A stretch of 64,000 bases of DNA from Curvibacter sp. (lineage in GTDB: Bacteria; Pseudomonadota; Gammaproteobacteria; Burkholderiales; Burkholderiaceae_C), in NCBI GenBank assembly GCA_020248905.1, contig JADCGR010000018.1, positions 1 through 64,000 on the forward strand, written 5' to 3'. Under the pieces are notes generated by a model. It saw only the letters and a list, made by a program, of their open reading frames with translations. It was not told the DNA's origin and searched no databases. The position numbers were made by a program, and so were the translations under genes. Of the stretch, positions 33,465 to 42,779 are shown piece by piece. How positions within the stretch are numbered: the first letter of the stretch is position 1; every line of letters begins with the position of its first letter.

Positions 33465-34463
33465 ATGAAACGCAATTTCCTGCGCACCCTGCTGGCCTGC
33501 ACCGTGGCGGGCCTGACCGCCACGGCCGGCACGGCCTGGGCCCAGGCCAAACTCGACAAGGTCACCGTGGCCAGCTGGGGCCGCGCGATCAGCGAGGTCA
33601 CCAATCTGCTGGTGGAAGAAGAAAAAGGCTTCTTCCGCGCGCGCGGCATCGAGTTGGTCTACCTGCCCGGCGCCGGTGGCGGCGACGCCGTGCGCAACCT
33701 GCTGAGCGGGCAGGGCGACGTGGCCTTCACCGATCCCGGCTCTTTCTACATCGCGTTGGACAAGGGTGAAAAGCTGCGCGCCATCTACGACGTCTACCCG
33801 CAGAACATCTTCAACGTGGTGGCGCTGAAGTCCAGTGGCATCAGCAAGCCGGCCGACCTCAAGGGCAAGAAAATTGGTGTCTATAGCCTGTCCAGCGGAA
33901 CGCGCACCAGTCTGCAGGTGCTGCTGCACGGTGCTGGCCTGTCCGAGAAGGATGTAACGCTCGTGCCCACCGGGCTGCTGAACTTCGCGCCGCTCATGCA
34001 GGGGCAGGTGGACGCCTCCGCTGCCACTGACACCGGTCTGCTCGTGGCGCGTGCGCGCGGCGTGGGCGAGGTCAACGTGATGGAGGCGCGCGACTCGCTC
34101 AATATGTCGAGCGACCTCTTCGTCGTACGCGAGGAAACCTGGCAGCAGCGCAAGGATGTGCTGCGCCGCTTTCTTGCCGCCTACCGCGACAGCGCGCAGT
34201 GGATGATCGACAACCCGCAGGAAGCGGCCCGGCTGGCCGTCAAGCGTGCCATCGACGGTCAGAACGAAGCCGTCAACCTTGAAGTCATCAAGCTGCGCAA
34301 TGCCTCCAGCGTCTCGCCGTTGACCCGCAAGGAGGGCCTGGGCGCCATTGACATCGACGCACTGCAAAAAGGCGCAGACACCTGGAAGAAGATCGGCCTG
34401 ATCCAGAACGATCTGCGCATGAGGGATGTGGTCAGCGGCGAGTTGCTGCCGGGGCGCAAGTAA
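33465..34463 (+). CDS. NMT1/THI5-type periplasmic binding protein (ThiY-like)
   Basis: The 332-residue protein has a signal peptide ending in AWAQA near residue 27, then the NMT1/SsuA-type fold: SWGRAISEVTNLLVEEEKGFF, a GAGGGDAVRNLLSGQGDVAFTDPG loop and DLKGKKIGVYSLSSGTRTSL. This class binds taurine, sulfonates, nitrate or thiamine pyrimidines. The TPP riboswitch upstream favours a thiamine-related ligand. The gene follows the permease by 33 bases. The ligand residues cannot be confirmed by eye. Confidence 0.87.
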   Translation: MKRNFLRTLLACTVAGLTATAGTAWAQAKLDKVTVASWGRAISEVTNLLVEEEKGFFRARGIELVYLPGAGGGDAVRNLLSGQGDVAFTDPGSFYIALDKGEKLRAIYDVYPQNIFNVVALKSSGISKPADLKGKKIGVYSLSSGTRTSLQVLLHGAGLSEKDVTLVPTGLLNFAPLMQGQVDASAATDTGLLVARARGVGEVNVMEARDSLNMSSDLFVVREETWQQRKDVLRRFLAAYRDSAQWMIDNPQEAARLAVKRAIDGQNEAVNLEVIKLRNASSVSPLTRKEGLGAIDIDALQKGADTWKKIGLIQNDLRMRDVVSGELLPGRK

Positions 34464-34465
34464 TC

Positions 34466-35245
34466 ATGAGCTTCCACGGTAAGGTCATCCTCGTCACCGG
34501 CGCCAGCCGCGGCATCGGTGCGGCGATTGCGCGTGCCTTCGCGGCTGAAGGCGGCTTTGTGGTCGTCAACTATCTTGGCAACGACGCCGCGGCCGAGGCC
34601 GTGGTGGCTGACTGCAAGGCCGCCGGGGCTGCTAAGGGCGGCGATGCCTGGGCCATCCGCGCCGACGTGACGGACGAGGCCCAGGTCCAGGCCCTGGCGG
34701 CGCAGGTGCAGGCCGAGCTCGGCCGTATCGACGTGCTGGTGAACAACGCTTTCGCGCCCTATCGCTTCGACCCCGAGCAGCGCAAGCGTTTCTGGGAGAC
34801 CGGCTGGGCCGATTACCTGGCGCAGTTCGACGGTGCCGTGCAGGCGACTTTCAACGTGTGTCAGGCTGTGCTGCCTGGCATGCGCCAGCGCGCGCAGGGC
34901 TGCATCGTGAACCTGGTGTCCGACCTGATCGAGCGGCCCGTGGTGCCCTACCACGATTACACGACCGCCAAGTCCGCCCTGGTGGGCTTCAGCCGCAATC
35001 TCGCGGCGGAGCTGGGGCCACTGGGCATCCGCGTCAACTGCGTGGCGCCAGGTTTGGTCTATCCAACGCACGCGAGCCGCGCCACCAAGGAGGACGTGAA
35101 AGAGGCCATCGTCGCGCAGACGCCCTTGCGCCGCATCGCGCGGCCCGAGGATGTGGCAGGGCCGGTGCTGTTTCTGGCCTCGGACTGGAGCCGCTTCGTC
35201 ACGGGGCAGACGCTGGTCGTCGACGGCGGCCTCGTGATGAAGTGA
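34466..35245 (+). CDS. SDR-family oxidoreductase closing the TPP-regulated operon
   Basis: The 259-residue protein has the classical SDR pattern: TGASRGIGAAIA for NAD(P) binding, NNAFAP in place of the usual NNAG, catalytic Ser in NLVSD, and Tyr/Lys in YHDYTTAKSAL. A DGGLVMK end is present. It resembles 3-oxoacyl-ACP reductases by sequence, but its place in the operon suggests aldehyde/alcohol interconversion of the LuxC product. It starts 2 bases after the binding-protein stop. tsaD follows 17 bases later. Confidence 0.85.
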   Translation: MSFHGKVILVTGASRGIGAAIARAFAAEGGFVVVNYLGNDAAAEAVVADCKAAGAAKGGDAWAIRADVTDEAQVQALAAQVQAELGRIDVLVNNAFAPYRFDPEQRKRFWETGWADYLAQFDGAVQATFNVCQAVLPGMRQRAQGCIVNLVSDLIERPVVPYHDYTTAKSALVGFSRNLAAELGPLGIRVNCVAPGLVYPTHASRATKEDVKEAIVAQTPLRRIARPEDVAGPVLFLASDWSRFVTGQTLVVDGGLVMK

Positions 35246-35262
35246 TCCCCTAAACTCCGTGC

Positions 35263-36342
35263 ATGTCTGACACCGCGCCGCTCATTCTCGGCATCGAATC
35301 CTCCTGCGATGAGACGGGCGTGGCCCTGGTGCAGACCCGTGAGGGCGAGCTTCCAGTCCTGCTCTCCCACGCGCTGTACAGCCAGATCGAGATGCACCAG
35401 GCCTATGGTGGTGTGGTGCCCGAGCTTGCCAGCCGTGACCATATCCGCCGGGTGCTGCCACTCACCCAAACCGTCATGGCCGAAGCTGGCAAGACACTGA
35501 AGAACATCGACGTGGTGGCCTACACGCGCGGCCCCGGCCTGGCTGGTGCGCTGCTGGTGGGCGCGGGCGTGGCTTGCGCCCTGGGCGCTGCGTTGGGCAA
35601 GCCCGTGCTGGGCGTACACCACCTTGAAGGGCACCTGCTTTCGCCCTTTCTCAGTGCCGATCCGCCTGAGTTTCCCTTCGTGGCCCTGCTCGTCTCCGGC
35701 GGCCACACCCAGCTCATGCGGGTGGACGGGGTGGGTCGCTACGAGATGCTGGGCGAGACCATCGACGACGCTGCGGGCGAAGCCTTCGACAAGTCCGCCA
35801 AGCTCCTGGGGCTGGCTTATCCGGGTGGCCCGCTGCTGGCGAGGCTGGCGGAGCAGGGCGACGGTGCGGCCTACAAGCTGCCGCGCCCGCTGCTGCACAG
35901 CGGCAACCTCGATTTTTCGTTTGCCGGCCTCAAGACGGCGGTGCTTACACAGGTGCAGAAGATATCTGCCGTTCGGGCTGAGCCTGTCGAAGCTTGGCCC
36001 TCGACTTTGCGCGCCGATCTGGCCGCCTCCACGCAGGCCGCCATTATTGAAGTACTGGTGAAGAAATCACTCGCCGCGCTAGAGCTGACCGGCATGAAGC
36101 GCCTGGTCGTGGCCGGCGGCGTCGGTGCCAACAAGCTGCTGCGTGAGCAGCTCAACGCCGCCTGCGCGACACGCAGGGTGCACGTGCACTACCCCGAGCC
36201 GCACCTGTGCACCGACAACGGCGCCATGATCGCCATGGCCGCCGCCATGCGCCTTCAGGCCGGCCAGCAGGAAGCGGCGCGCGCCTATACCTTTGAAGTG
36301 AAGCCGCGCTGGCCGCTGGATGCGATCAGTCAGGCGGTGTGA
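35263..36342 (+). CDS. tsaD: tRNA t6A37 threonylcarbamoyltransferase TsaD
   Basis: The 359-residue protein has the Kae1/TsaD motifs: [27 protein letters not shown], metal ligands in [32 protein letters not shown] and a late [10 protein letters not shown]. It transfers threonylcarbamoyl to A37 of ANN-decoding tRNAs with TsaB and TsaE and is essential in most bacteria. A dispersed repeat is inserted in frame at residues 236-245, adding [10 protein letters not shown] to a surface loop between LKTAVLTQ and RADLAAS. Confidence 0.96.
   Translation: MSDTAPLILGIESSCDETGVALVQTREGELPVLLSHALYSQIEMHQAYGGVVPELASRDHIRRVLPLTQTVMAEAGKTLKNIDVVAYTRGPGLAGALLVGAGVACALGAALGKPVLGVHHLEGHLLSPFLSADPPEFPFVALLVSGGHTQLMRVDGVGRYEMLGETIDDAAGEAFDKSAKLLGLAYPGGPLLARLAEQGDGAAYKLPRPLLHSGNLDFSFAGLKTAVLTQVQKISAVRAEPVEAWPSTLRADLAASTQAAIIEVLVKKSLAALELTGMKRLVVAGGVGANKLLREQLNAACATRRVHVHYPEPHLCTDNGAMIAMAAAMRLQAGQQEAARAYTFEVKPRWPLDAISQAV
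35969..35995 (+). repeat. Dispersed repeat inserted in frame within tsaD
   Basis: The sequence CCGTTCGGGCTGAGCCTGTC and the following GAAGCTT match the REP-like unit, TTCGACAGGCTCAG on the other strand, that is scattered in many proteobacterial genomes. Here it lies inside tsaD and is translated as VRAEPVEA. Confidence 0.75.
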
Positions 36343-36357
36343 TCCGTTGCAAAGAAG

Positions 36358-36382
36358 AAAGGCCGCGAGGTTCGCGGCCTTT
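36358..36382. terminator. Bidirectional terminator between tsaD and hsp20
   Basis: AAAGGCCGCGA (36358-36368) pairs perfectly with TCGCGGCCTTT (36372-36382) around a 3-base loop. Both convergent genes, tsaD and the minus-strand hsp20, can use it. Confidence 0.85.
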
Positions 36383-36401
36383 CCTGGTTGAAGCGGCGAG
36401 A

Positions 36402-36761
36402 TCAGTTGATCGCCAGCTTCACCGCCTTGCTCTCCGGCAGCACCTTGGCGAGCTTGAGCGTGAGCACGCCGTTTTCCAGCTTGGCTTCGCTCTTACTTAC
36501 GTCGATGTCCTGCGGCAGCTCGTAGGCGGCCTTGTACTGGCGCCGGGCTTCGGGCAGGGTCTCGATGCGGATCACATTGCCTTCGATGCCGATGGACAGC
36601 TGCTCGCGGCTCACGCCGGGTACGTCGAAGGTCAGTTCGTAGGCTTTGTCTTCCACGGTGGTGGTGGACTGTTCGACGGGTGTGCTGTCGCCGAAGAAGC
36701 GGTCGAAGGCGCGCAGCGAGGGGACAAAAGCGGAACGGCGGATGACGGGGACAAACAGCAT
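36402..36761 (-). CDS. Small heat-shock protein, Hsp20/alpha-crystallin
   Basis: The 119-residue protein has the alpha-crystallin domain: YELTFDVPGVSREQLSIGIEGNVI and near the end AKLENGVLTLKLAK. It is short compared with typical Hsp20 proteins of 140-150 residues and lacks a C-terminal IxI tail of normal length, ending KAVKLAIN. It is an ATP-independent holdase. A heat-shock-type promoter lies upstream at 36821-36851. Confidence 0.92.
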   Translation of the reverse strand: MLFVPVIRRSAFVPSLRAFDRFFGDSTPVEQSTTTVEDKAYELTFDVPGVSREQLSIGIEGNVIRIETLPEARRQYKAAYELPQDIDVSKSEAKLENGVLTLKLAKVLPESKAVKLAIN

Positions 36762-36820
36762 GGTCGGACTCCTTGAAAGTTGACTCGGGCCTGGGAGCGG
36801 GTGCTTCGTCGGCCGTGGGG

Positions 36821-36851
36821 ATAGCTGGGCGCATGCCCTAAGTTTTTCAAG
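36821..36851 (-). promoter_or_regulatory. Candidate sigma-32 promoter for hsp20
   Basis: On the minus strand, CTTGAAA (36845-36851) matches the sigma-32 -35 consensus and is followed, after 15 bases, by CCCAGCTAT (36821-36829), close to the CCCCATNT -10 box. The leader to the hsp20 ATG is about 55-60 bases. Confidence 0.55.
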
Positions 36852-36978
36852 GGTGGTGTGGGCCGGGAAATTTTTTCGTCGCCCGCTCTTGAAATGGCTG
36901 GGGTCAGCGCTATTTCCCAGCGCCCAGGGCCGGCGCGTGGCGGCACAATGTATGGCTGCACAGTTCCATTTCTGCTCT

Positions 36979-38142
36979 ATGCGTCAAGTCATCCAAGACC
37001 TCGAAGAATCCAAGATCCGTGAAGTGGCCAATGCCGGTCTGGGCCGTAGCGACGTGCTCGCCTTCTGGTTCGGCGAGGGCGACGAGGCCACGCCGGACTT
37101 CGTACGCCAGGCGGCCATCGACTCGCTGCACAGGGGCGAGACCTTCTACAGCCACAACCTGGGCCTGCCCGAGCTGCGGGCGGCGTTGGCCCTGCACCTG
37201 ACCCACCTGCATGGCACGGTGGCCCCCGACCGCCTGGCCGTCACTTCAGGCGGCGTCAACGCCCTCATGATCGCCATGCAGGCCCTGCTGGAGGCGGGCG
37301 ACGAGGTGGCCATCGTCACCCCGGTCTGGCCGAATCTCACGGCGCAGCCGCGCATCCTGGGCGCGAAGCTCAAGCCCGTGCCGCTCAAGCCCATTGCTGG
37401 GGCCTGGACGCTGGACCTCGAAGCCTTGCTGGCGGCCGTGACACCGGCCACCCGGCTGCTGGTGCTCAATGCCCCGAGCAACCCCACGGGCTGGACGCTG
37501 ACGCGCGCGGAGCAGCAGCGCATCCTGGATCACTGCCGCCAGACCGGCACCTGGATCCTGGCCAACGAGGTCTATTTGCAGCTCTATTACGAAGACGACA
37601 CCCCCAATCAATGTGCGCCGAGTTTCCTCGACATTGCGTCGTCCGAAGACCGGCTGGTGGTCGTCGGCAGCTTCTCCAAGGCCTTCCTGATGACGGGCTG
37701 GCGCCTGGGCTGGCTGGTGCTGCCACCGGCCATGACGCACGATGTGGGCAAGCTCATCGAGTTCAACACCTCGTGTGCCAGCGTGTTCACCCAGCGCGCC
37801 GCGCTGGCGGCGCTGCAGCGCGCGGATGAGATCACCCCCCGGGTCGTGGCACATCTCAAGACCTGCCGCGACACACTGGTGCCCCTGCTGCAGGCTATGC
37901 CCGGGGTGGAACTGGCGACGCCCGCAGCCGGCATGTACGCCTTCTTCCGGCTGTCGGGCTATCCGGACGCGGTGGACACGGCCAAGCGCCTGGTGCGCCA
38001 GGCTGGCCTGGGTCTGGCGCCCGGCGAGGCCTTCGCCCGGGAGGCGGCAGGCTGGTTGCGCTGGTGTTTTGCTTCCAAAGACCCGCAGCGCATGGCGCAG
38101 GGGGTGGAGCGGCTGCGTGCCTGGCTGGGGCGTGCGAAGTAA
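36979..38142 (+). CDS. PLP-dependent aminotransferase, class I/II
   Basis: The 387-residue protein is a fold-type I aminotransferase: TSGGVNALMIAMQALLEAGDE, NAPSNPTGW, NEVYLQLYY and the PLP-binding Lys234 in GSFSKAFLMTGWRLGW. The substrate arginine lies in a late FRLSGYPD / WLRWCFASKD region. It transfers amino groups between amino and keto acids; the substrate cannot be told from sequence. The start MRQVIQDLEESKIREVA is preferred over an upstream ATG at 36853, which would add a non-homologous leader overlapping the hsp20 promoter. Confidence 0.88.
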   Translation: MRQVIQDLEESKIREVANAGLGRSDVLAFWFGEGDEATPDFVRQAAIDSLHRGETFYSHNLGLPELRAALALHLTHLHGTVAPDRLAVTSGGVNALMIAMQALLEAGDEVAIVTPVWPNLTAQPRILGAKLKPVPLKPIAGAWTLDLEALLAAVTPATRLLVLNAPSNPTGWTLTRAEQQRILDHCRQTGTWILANEVYLQLYYEDDTPNQCAPSFLDIASSEDRLVVVGSFSKAFLMTGWRLGWLVLPPAMTHDVGKLIEFNTSCASVFTQRAALAALQRADEITPRVVAHLKTCRDTLVPLLQAMPGVELATPAAGMYAFFRLSGYPDAVDTAKRLVRQAGLGLAPGEAFAREAAGWLRWCFASKDPQRMAQGVERLRAWLGRAK

Positions 38143-38170
38143 GTAGCTGCTCGCAGATTCGAGGATGGGC

Positions 38171-38176
38171 TATAAT
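38171..38176 (+). promoter_or_regulatory. -10 box of the rpsO promoter
   Basis: A consensus TATAAT lies 135 bases upstream of rpsO, immediately after the aminotransferase gene. The -35 region is weak. The long leader is in keeping with the translational autoregulation known for rpsO, although no matching pseudoknot was worked out here. Confidence 0.5.
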
Positions 38177-38310
38177 CTGCGGGTTTTGCAGCCTGCAAGG
38201 GCCCGCGAAGCGCACGCCGGCAGCAGTTCCAGCCACCGGCGCAAGTTGTCAAACCTGGGACGCCCCGGCCGAAAGCGGCTGGCCCCGTCCCGCACCACAG
38301 GAAAATCAAA

Positions 38311-38577
38311 ATGATCGCATCCAGCGTCAAGGCCGAGGTTGTCAAGGCCAATGCCCGTTCCGCTGCCGACACCGGCAGCCCGGAAGTCCAGGTCGCATTG
38401 CTGACCGCCCGCATCAACGAGCTGACCCCCCACTTCAAGCAAAACGCCAAGGACCACCACGGTCGACGCGGCCTGCTGCGCATGGTGAGCCGTCGACGCA
38501 AGCTGCTGGACTACCTGAAGTCCAAGGACGCCGATCGTTACACCGCGCTGATCACCAAGTTGGGCCTGCGCAAGTAA
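38311..38577 (+). CDS. rpsO: 30S ribosomal protein S15
   Basis: The 88-residue protein has the S15 core: [57 protein letters not shown]. It binds 16S rRNA helices 20-22. It precedes pnp, as in most proteobacteria, with a hairpin between the two genes. Confidence 0.98.
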   Translation: MIASSVKAEVVKANARSAADTGSPEVQVALLTARINELTPHFKQNAKDHHGRRGLLRMVSRRRKLLDYLKSKDADRYTALITKLGLRK

Positions 38578-38598
38578 GCGTGCACCGTTTATGAATCG

Positions 38599-38633
38599 AG
38601 GCGCCTGAGTTAGCACGACTGGCTCAGGCGCCT
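38599..38633 (+). terminator. Hairpin after rpsO
   Basis: AGGCGCCTGAG (38599-38609) pairs perfectly with CTCAGGCGCCT (38623-38633). The following bases, TGCACTT, are only partly T-rich, so it may attenuate or protect the rpsO message rather than stop all transcription into pnp. Confidence 0.65.
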
Positions 38634-38671
38634 TGCACTTCGGAGTAGACAACAACAGAGCGAAGCTGTGT

Positions 38672-38725
38672 CATTCCAGAGGAAATTGGGCTTGCGGCCA
38701 TCACTTTCCGATCTTCTCTGGAATG
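38672..38725 (+). promoter_or_regulatory. Long hairpin in the pnp leader
   Basis: CATTCCAGAG (38672-38681) pairs perfectly with CTCTGGAATG (38716-38725) about 80 bases before the pnp start. In E. coli the pnp leader hairpin is cut by RNase III and then used by PNPase for autoregulation; the same role is inferred here from position. Confidence 0.5.
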
Positions 38726-38805
38726 GCATCGTGTTCTGTGATGTGTGCACCGGGCCCAAGGGGAGGCGGCTGAGACCTCCCTTGATCCGAACAGGAGAAC
38801 CATAC

Positions 38806-40932
38806 ATGAGCATGTTCAACAAAGTCAGCAAGACATTCCAGTGGGGCCAGCACACGGTCACCATGGAAACCGGCGAAATCGCACGCCAATCCAGCGGTGC
38901 CGTGATGCTGGACATTGACGGCACCGTGGTGCTGGCCACCGTGGTGGCCAAGACCGATGCCAAGGCCGGCCAGGACTTCTTCCCCCTGACCGTCGACTAC
39001 ATCGAGAAGACCTATGCTGCCGGCAAGATCCCGGGCAGCTTCTTCAAGCGTGAAGGCCGCCCCAGCGAGCTGGAAACCCTGACCAGCCGCCTGATCGACC
39101 GTCCGATCCGCCCGCTGTTCCCCGAAGGCTTCTTCAACGAGGTACAGGTGGTGATCCACACCCTGTCGCTGAACCCGGAAGTCGACGCCGACATCGCAGC
39201 CATGATCGCCACCTCGGCGGCCCTGTCGGTCTCGGGTATTCCCTTCAACGGTCCCATCGGCGCCGCGCGCGTGGGCTATATCAACGGTGAATACGTCCTG
39301 AACCCGGGCCAGACCAAGCGCAAGGACAGCCAAATGGATCTGGTGGTCGCCGGCACCGAAGCTGCCGTGCTGATGGTGGAATCCGAAGCCCAGCAACTCT
39401 CCGAAGAGATCATGCTCGGCGCCGTGGTGTTCGGCCACCAGCAGGGTGCGATTGCCATCAACGCGATCCATGAACTGGTGCGCGAAGCCGGCAAGCCGGT
39501 GTGGGACTGGAAGGCCCCCGCCAAGGACGAGGCCCTGATCGCCAGGATCGACGCGCTGGCCAAGGCCAAGCTCGAAGCGGCCTACCAGATCCGCAACAAG
39601 CAGGCCCGCACGCAAGCGTGCCGTGCCGCCTATGCCGACGTGTTCGCTGGCCTGAAGGCCGACGGGGTGGAATTCGACGGCGTGGCCGTTGAAGGCCTGT
39701 TGTTCGAAATCGAAGCCAAGATCGTGCGTGGCCAGATTCTGGCCGGCGAGCCCCGTATCGACGGCCGCGACACTCGTACCGTGCGCCCCATCGAAATCCG
39801 CAACGGCGTGCTGCCCCGTACCCACGGTTCCTCGCTGTTCACGCGCGGCGAGACCCAGGCCCTGGTGATCACCACCCTGGGCACCGAGCGCGACGCTCAG
39901 CGCATCGACGCGCTGGCTGGCGAGTTCGAAGACCGCTTCATGCTGCACTACAACATGCCCCCCTTCGCCACCGGCGAGACGGGCCGCGTGGGGTCACCGA
40001 AGCGCCGCGAGATCGGTCACGGCCGCCTGGCCAAGCGCGCCCTGGTGGCCTGCCTGCCGACCAAGGAAGAGTTCCCCTACACCATGCGTGTGGTCTCCGA
40101 GATCACCGAGTCCAACGGCTCCTCGTCGATGGCTTCCGTCTGCGGCGGCTGCCTGTCGCTGATGGACGCCGGCGTGCCGATGAAAGCCCACGTGGCCGGC
40201 ATCGCCATGGGGCTGATCAAGGAAGGCAACCGTTTTGCCGTGCTGACCGACATCCTGGGTGACGAAGATCATCTGGGCGATATGGACTTCAAGGTGGCCG
40301 GTACCACCAACGGCATCACCGCCCTGCAGATGGACATCAAGATCCAGGGCATCACCAAGGAAATCATGCAGGTCGCCCTTGCCCAGGCCAAGGAAGCGCG
40401 CATGCACATCCTGGGCAAGATGCAGGATGCCGTCGGCGAAGCCAAGTCCGAGGTGTCGCAGTTCGCGCCGCGCTTGTACACCATGAAGATCAACCCCGAG
40501 AAGATCCGTGACGTGATCGGCAAGGGCGGCGCCGTAATCCGTGCGCTGACCGAAGAGACCGGCACCCAGATCGACATCGCGGAAGACGGCACCATTACCA
40601 TTGCCTCCACCGACGGCGCCAAGGCCGACGAGGCCAAACGCCGCATCGCGGAGATCACGGCCGAAGTGGAAATCGGCAAGGTCTACGAAGGTCCGATCAC
40701 CAAGATCCTGGACTTCGGCGCACTGGTCAACCTGCTGCCCGGCAAGGATGGTCTGCTGCACATCAGCCAGATCGCCCACGAGCGCGTGGAGAAGGTGACC
40801 GACTATCTGTCCGAGGGCCAGATCGTCAAGGTCAAGGTGCTCGAGACCGACGATAAGGGCCGTGTGAAGCTGTCCATGAAGGCCCTGCTGGACCGTCCGG
40901 CCCATGGCGAACAACAGCAGCAACAGCAGTGA
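38806..40932 (+). CDS. pnp: Polyribonucleotide nucleotidyltransferase (PNPase)
   Basis: The 708-residue protein has two RNase PH domains ([12 protein letters not shown] near the start, then the catalytic half with [20 protein letters not shown]), a KH domain with [15 protein letters not shown] near residue 560, and an S1 domain from about 620 ([33 protein letters not shown]). It degrades RNA 3'-to-5' by phosphorolysis. The start MSMFNKVSK at 38806 follows ACAGGAGAACC. The Gln-rich end EQQQQQQ is common in this family. Confidence 0.97.
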   Translation: MSMFNKVSKTFQWGQHTVTMETGEIARQSSGAVMLDIDGTVVLATVVAKTDAKAGQDFFPLTVDYIEKTYAAGKIPGSFFKREGRPSELETLTSRLIDRPIRPLFPEGFFNEVQVVIHTLSLNPEVDADIAAMIATSAALSVSGIPFNGPIGAARVGYINGEYVLNPGQTKRKDSQMDLVVAGTEAAVLMVESEAQQLSEEIMLGAVVFGHQQGAIAINAIHELVREAGKPVWDWKAPAKDEALIARIDALAKAKLEAAYQIRNKQARTQACRAAYADVFAGLKADGVEFDGVAVEGLLFEIEAKIVRGQILAGEPRIDGRDTRTVRPIEIRNGVLPRTHGSSLFTRGETQALVITTLGTERDAQRIDALAGEFEDRFMLHYNMPPFATGETGRVGSPKRREIGHGRLAKRALVACLPTKEEFPYTMRVVSEITESNGSSSMASVCGGCLSLMDAGVPMKAHVAGIAMGLIKEGNRFAVLTDILGDEDHLGDMDFKVAGTTNGITALQMDIKIQGITKEIMQVALAQAKEARMHILGKMQDAVGEAKSEVSQFAPRLYTMKINPEKIRDVIGKGGAVIRALTEETGTQIDIAEDGTITIASTDGAKADEAKRRIAEITAEVEIGKVYEGPITKILDFGALVNLLPGKDGLLHISQIAHERVEKVTDYLSEGQIVKVKVLETDDKGRVKLSMKALLDRPAHGEQQQQQQ

Positions 40933-40941
40933 TGGAGGGTT

Positions 40942-40975
40942 GAGCGTTCGGCGTCAATATCAACGCCCAACGCTC
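40942..40975. repeat. Imperfect inverted repeat between pnp and the quinone reductase gene
   Basis: GAGCGTTCGGCGT (from 40942) and ACGCCCAACGCTC (to 40975) form a 13-base hairpin with one mismatch. Its CAACGCCCAACGC core (40961-40973) recurs exactly at 52288-52300 upstream of nuoJ, so it belongs to a small family of intergenic hairpins. Confidence 0.6.
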
Positions 40976-40983
40976 GACGAACG

Positions 40984-42003
40984 ATGAAAGCCATCGAAAT
41001 CATTTCCCACGGCGCGCCTGAGGTGCTGCGTCTAGGCCAGCGCCCGGACCCGGTGCCCGCGCTCGGCGAGCTGCTGATCCGCGTGGCCGCCAGCGGCATC
41101 AACCGGCCAGACGTGTTCCAGCGCACCGGCAACTATCCGGTTCCGCCGGGGGCTTCCGACATTCCGGGCCTGGAGGTCGCGGGTGAGGTCATTGGCGGCA
41201 ACATTGCCGAGCTGGCCGCCGCCGGTTTCAAGCTGGGCGACAAGGTCTGTGCCCTTGTGGCGGGCGGCGGTTACGCCGAGCTGTGCACGGCGCCCATCGC
41301 GCAGTGCCTGCCTTACCCCAAGGGCCTGAGTGATGTCGAGGCGGCCTCGCTGCCCGAGACTTTCTTCACGGTCTGGAGCAATGTGTTCGACCGCGGCCGC
41401 CTGCAGGCCGGCGAGACGCTGCTGATCCAGGGTGGGTCCAGTGGCATCGGCGTGACGGCTATCCAGTTGGCCAAGGCCTGGGGTGCGACGGTCATCGTCA
41501 CGGCCGGCAGCGACGACAAATGCGCCGCCTGCCTGAAGCTCGGCGCCGACCATGCCATCAACTACAAGACGCAGGACTTCAAGGAAGAGGTCAAGCGCCT
41601 GACCGATGGCAAGGGTGTGGACGTGATCCTTGACATGGTGGGGGGCGAGTACGTCGCGCGCGAGGTCGAGAGCCTGGCCGAGGACGGGCGCATCGTCATC
41701 ATCGCCGTACAGGGCGGCACCAAGAGCAGCTTCAATGCCGGTCTGGTGCTTCGTAAGCGCCTGACCATCACGGGCTCTACGCTGCGTCCGCGTCCCGTGG
41801 CCTTCAAGACCGCCATCGCGCAGGCCTGCCTCAAGCACGCGTGGCCGCTCATCGAGTCCGGCAGGATCAAGCCCGTGATCCACAGCACTTTCGCCGCAGT
41901 GGATGCCAAGGAAGAGACGGGCAGCGGTGCCGCGAAGGCACATGCCCTGATGGAATCGAACCAGCACATCGGCAAGATCGTGCTGACCTGGGGCGTCAAG
42001 TGA
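40984..42003 (+). CDS. NAD(P)H-quinone oxidoreductase, PIG3/QOR2 type
   Basis: The 339-residue zinc-free medium-chain dehydrogenase has [33 protein letters not shown], the nucleotide-binding [19 protein letters not shown], and a C-terminal [18 protein letters not shown]. These motifs fit the PIG3-like NAD(P)H quinone oxidoreductase group. It reduces quinones or other electrophiles. Its stop overlaps the tpiA GTG start by 4 bases, so the two are co-translated. Confidence 0.9.
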   Translation: MKAIEIISHGAPEVLRLGQRPDPVPALGELLIRVAASGINRPDVFQRTGNYPVPPGASDIPGLEVAGEVIGGNIAELAAAGFKLGDKVCALVAGGGYAELCTAPIAQCLPYPKGLSDVEAASLPETFFTVWSNVFDRGRLQAGETLLIQGGSSGIGVTAIQLAKAWGATVIVTAGSDDKCAACLKLGADHAINYKTQDFKEEVKRLTDGKGVDVILDMVGGEYVAREVESLAEDGRIVIIAVQGGTKSSFNAGLVLRKRLTITGSTLRPRPVAFKTAIAQACLKHAWPLIESGRIKPVIHSTFAAVDAKEETGSGAAKAHALMESNQHIGKIVLTWGVK

Positions 42004-42743
42004 CGAAGAAACTGATCGCTGGCAACTGGAAGATGAATGGCGGCCTGGCCGCCAACCAGGCCCTGCTGAACAGCATTCTTTCGGGCCTCAGGGGGCCAGC
42101 CTGCGACGTTGCCGTCTGCGTGCCGGCCCCGTATTTTGCCCAGTGCCAGCCGCTGCTGGCGCAGGGGCCCGTGGCGCTGGGTGCGCAGGACGTTTCGGCC
42201 CATGAGACCGGCGCCTACACGGGCGAGGTTTCGGTGGCCATGCTCAAGGACTTTGGCGTGCGTTACGCCATCGTCGGTCATTCAGAGCGCAGGCAATACC
42301 ACGGCGAGAACGATGCCCTGGTGGCCTCCAAGGCCCAGCGTGCGCTGGCCGGCGGCGTGACGCCGATCGTCTGTGTGGGCGAGACGCTGGCCGAGCGTGA
42401 AGCCAATCGGACCGAAGAAGTGGTCAAGCGCCAGCTCGCCGCGGTCATCCATCTAAACGGTCACTGCATCAGCGAGATCGTCGTGGCCTACGAGCCCGTC
42501 TGGGCCATCGGCACCGGCAAGACCGCCACGCCCGAGCAGGCGCGGGACGTGCATGGCGTGCTGCGCGCGCAACTCAAGGCGGCCACGCCGCATGCCCAGC
42601 GCGTGAAGATTCTCTACGGCGGCAGCATGAACGCGGGCAACGCCGCGCAACTGCTGGCCCAGCCCGACATCGATGGCGGGCTTATCGGTGGCGCCTCGCT
42701 CAAGGCCCCGGATTTTCTGACCATCATTGCCTCGGCTGCCTGA
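42000..42743 (+). CDS. tpiA: Triose-phosphate isomerase
   Basis: The 247-residue protein has the TIM motifs: [12 protein letters not shown], catalytic His in [14 protein letters not shown], catalytic Glu in [16 protein letters not shown], and phosphate-loop [10 protein letters not shown] with GLIGGASL. It interconverts dihydroxyacetone phosphate and glyceraldehyde-3-phosphate. The start is GTG at 42000 within a GTGA overlap; an ATG further upstream lies inside the preceding gene. secG follows. Confidence 0.97.
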   Translation: MTKKLIAGNWKMNGGLAANQALLNSILSGLRGPACDVAVCVPAPYFAQCQPLLAQGPVALGAQDVSAHETGAYTGEVSVAMLKDFGVRYAIVGHSERRQYHGENDALVASKAQRALAGGVTPIVCVGETLAEREANRTEEVVKRQLAAVIHLNGHCISEIVVAYEPVWAIGTGKTATPEQARDVHGVLRAQLKAATPHAQRVKILYGGSMNAGNAAQLLAQPDIDGGLIGGASLKAPDFLTIIASAA

Positions 42744-42779
42744 GGCCGCATCGGGAACTCTAAGAACTTAGGAGTGAAC

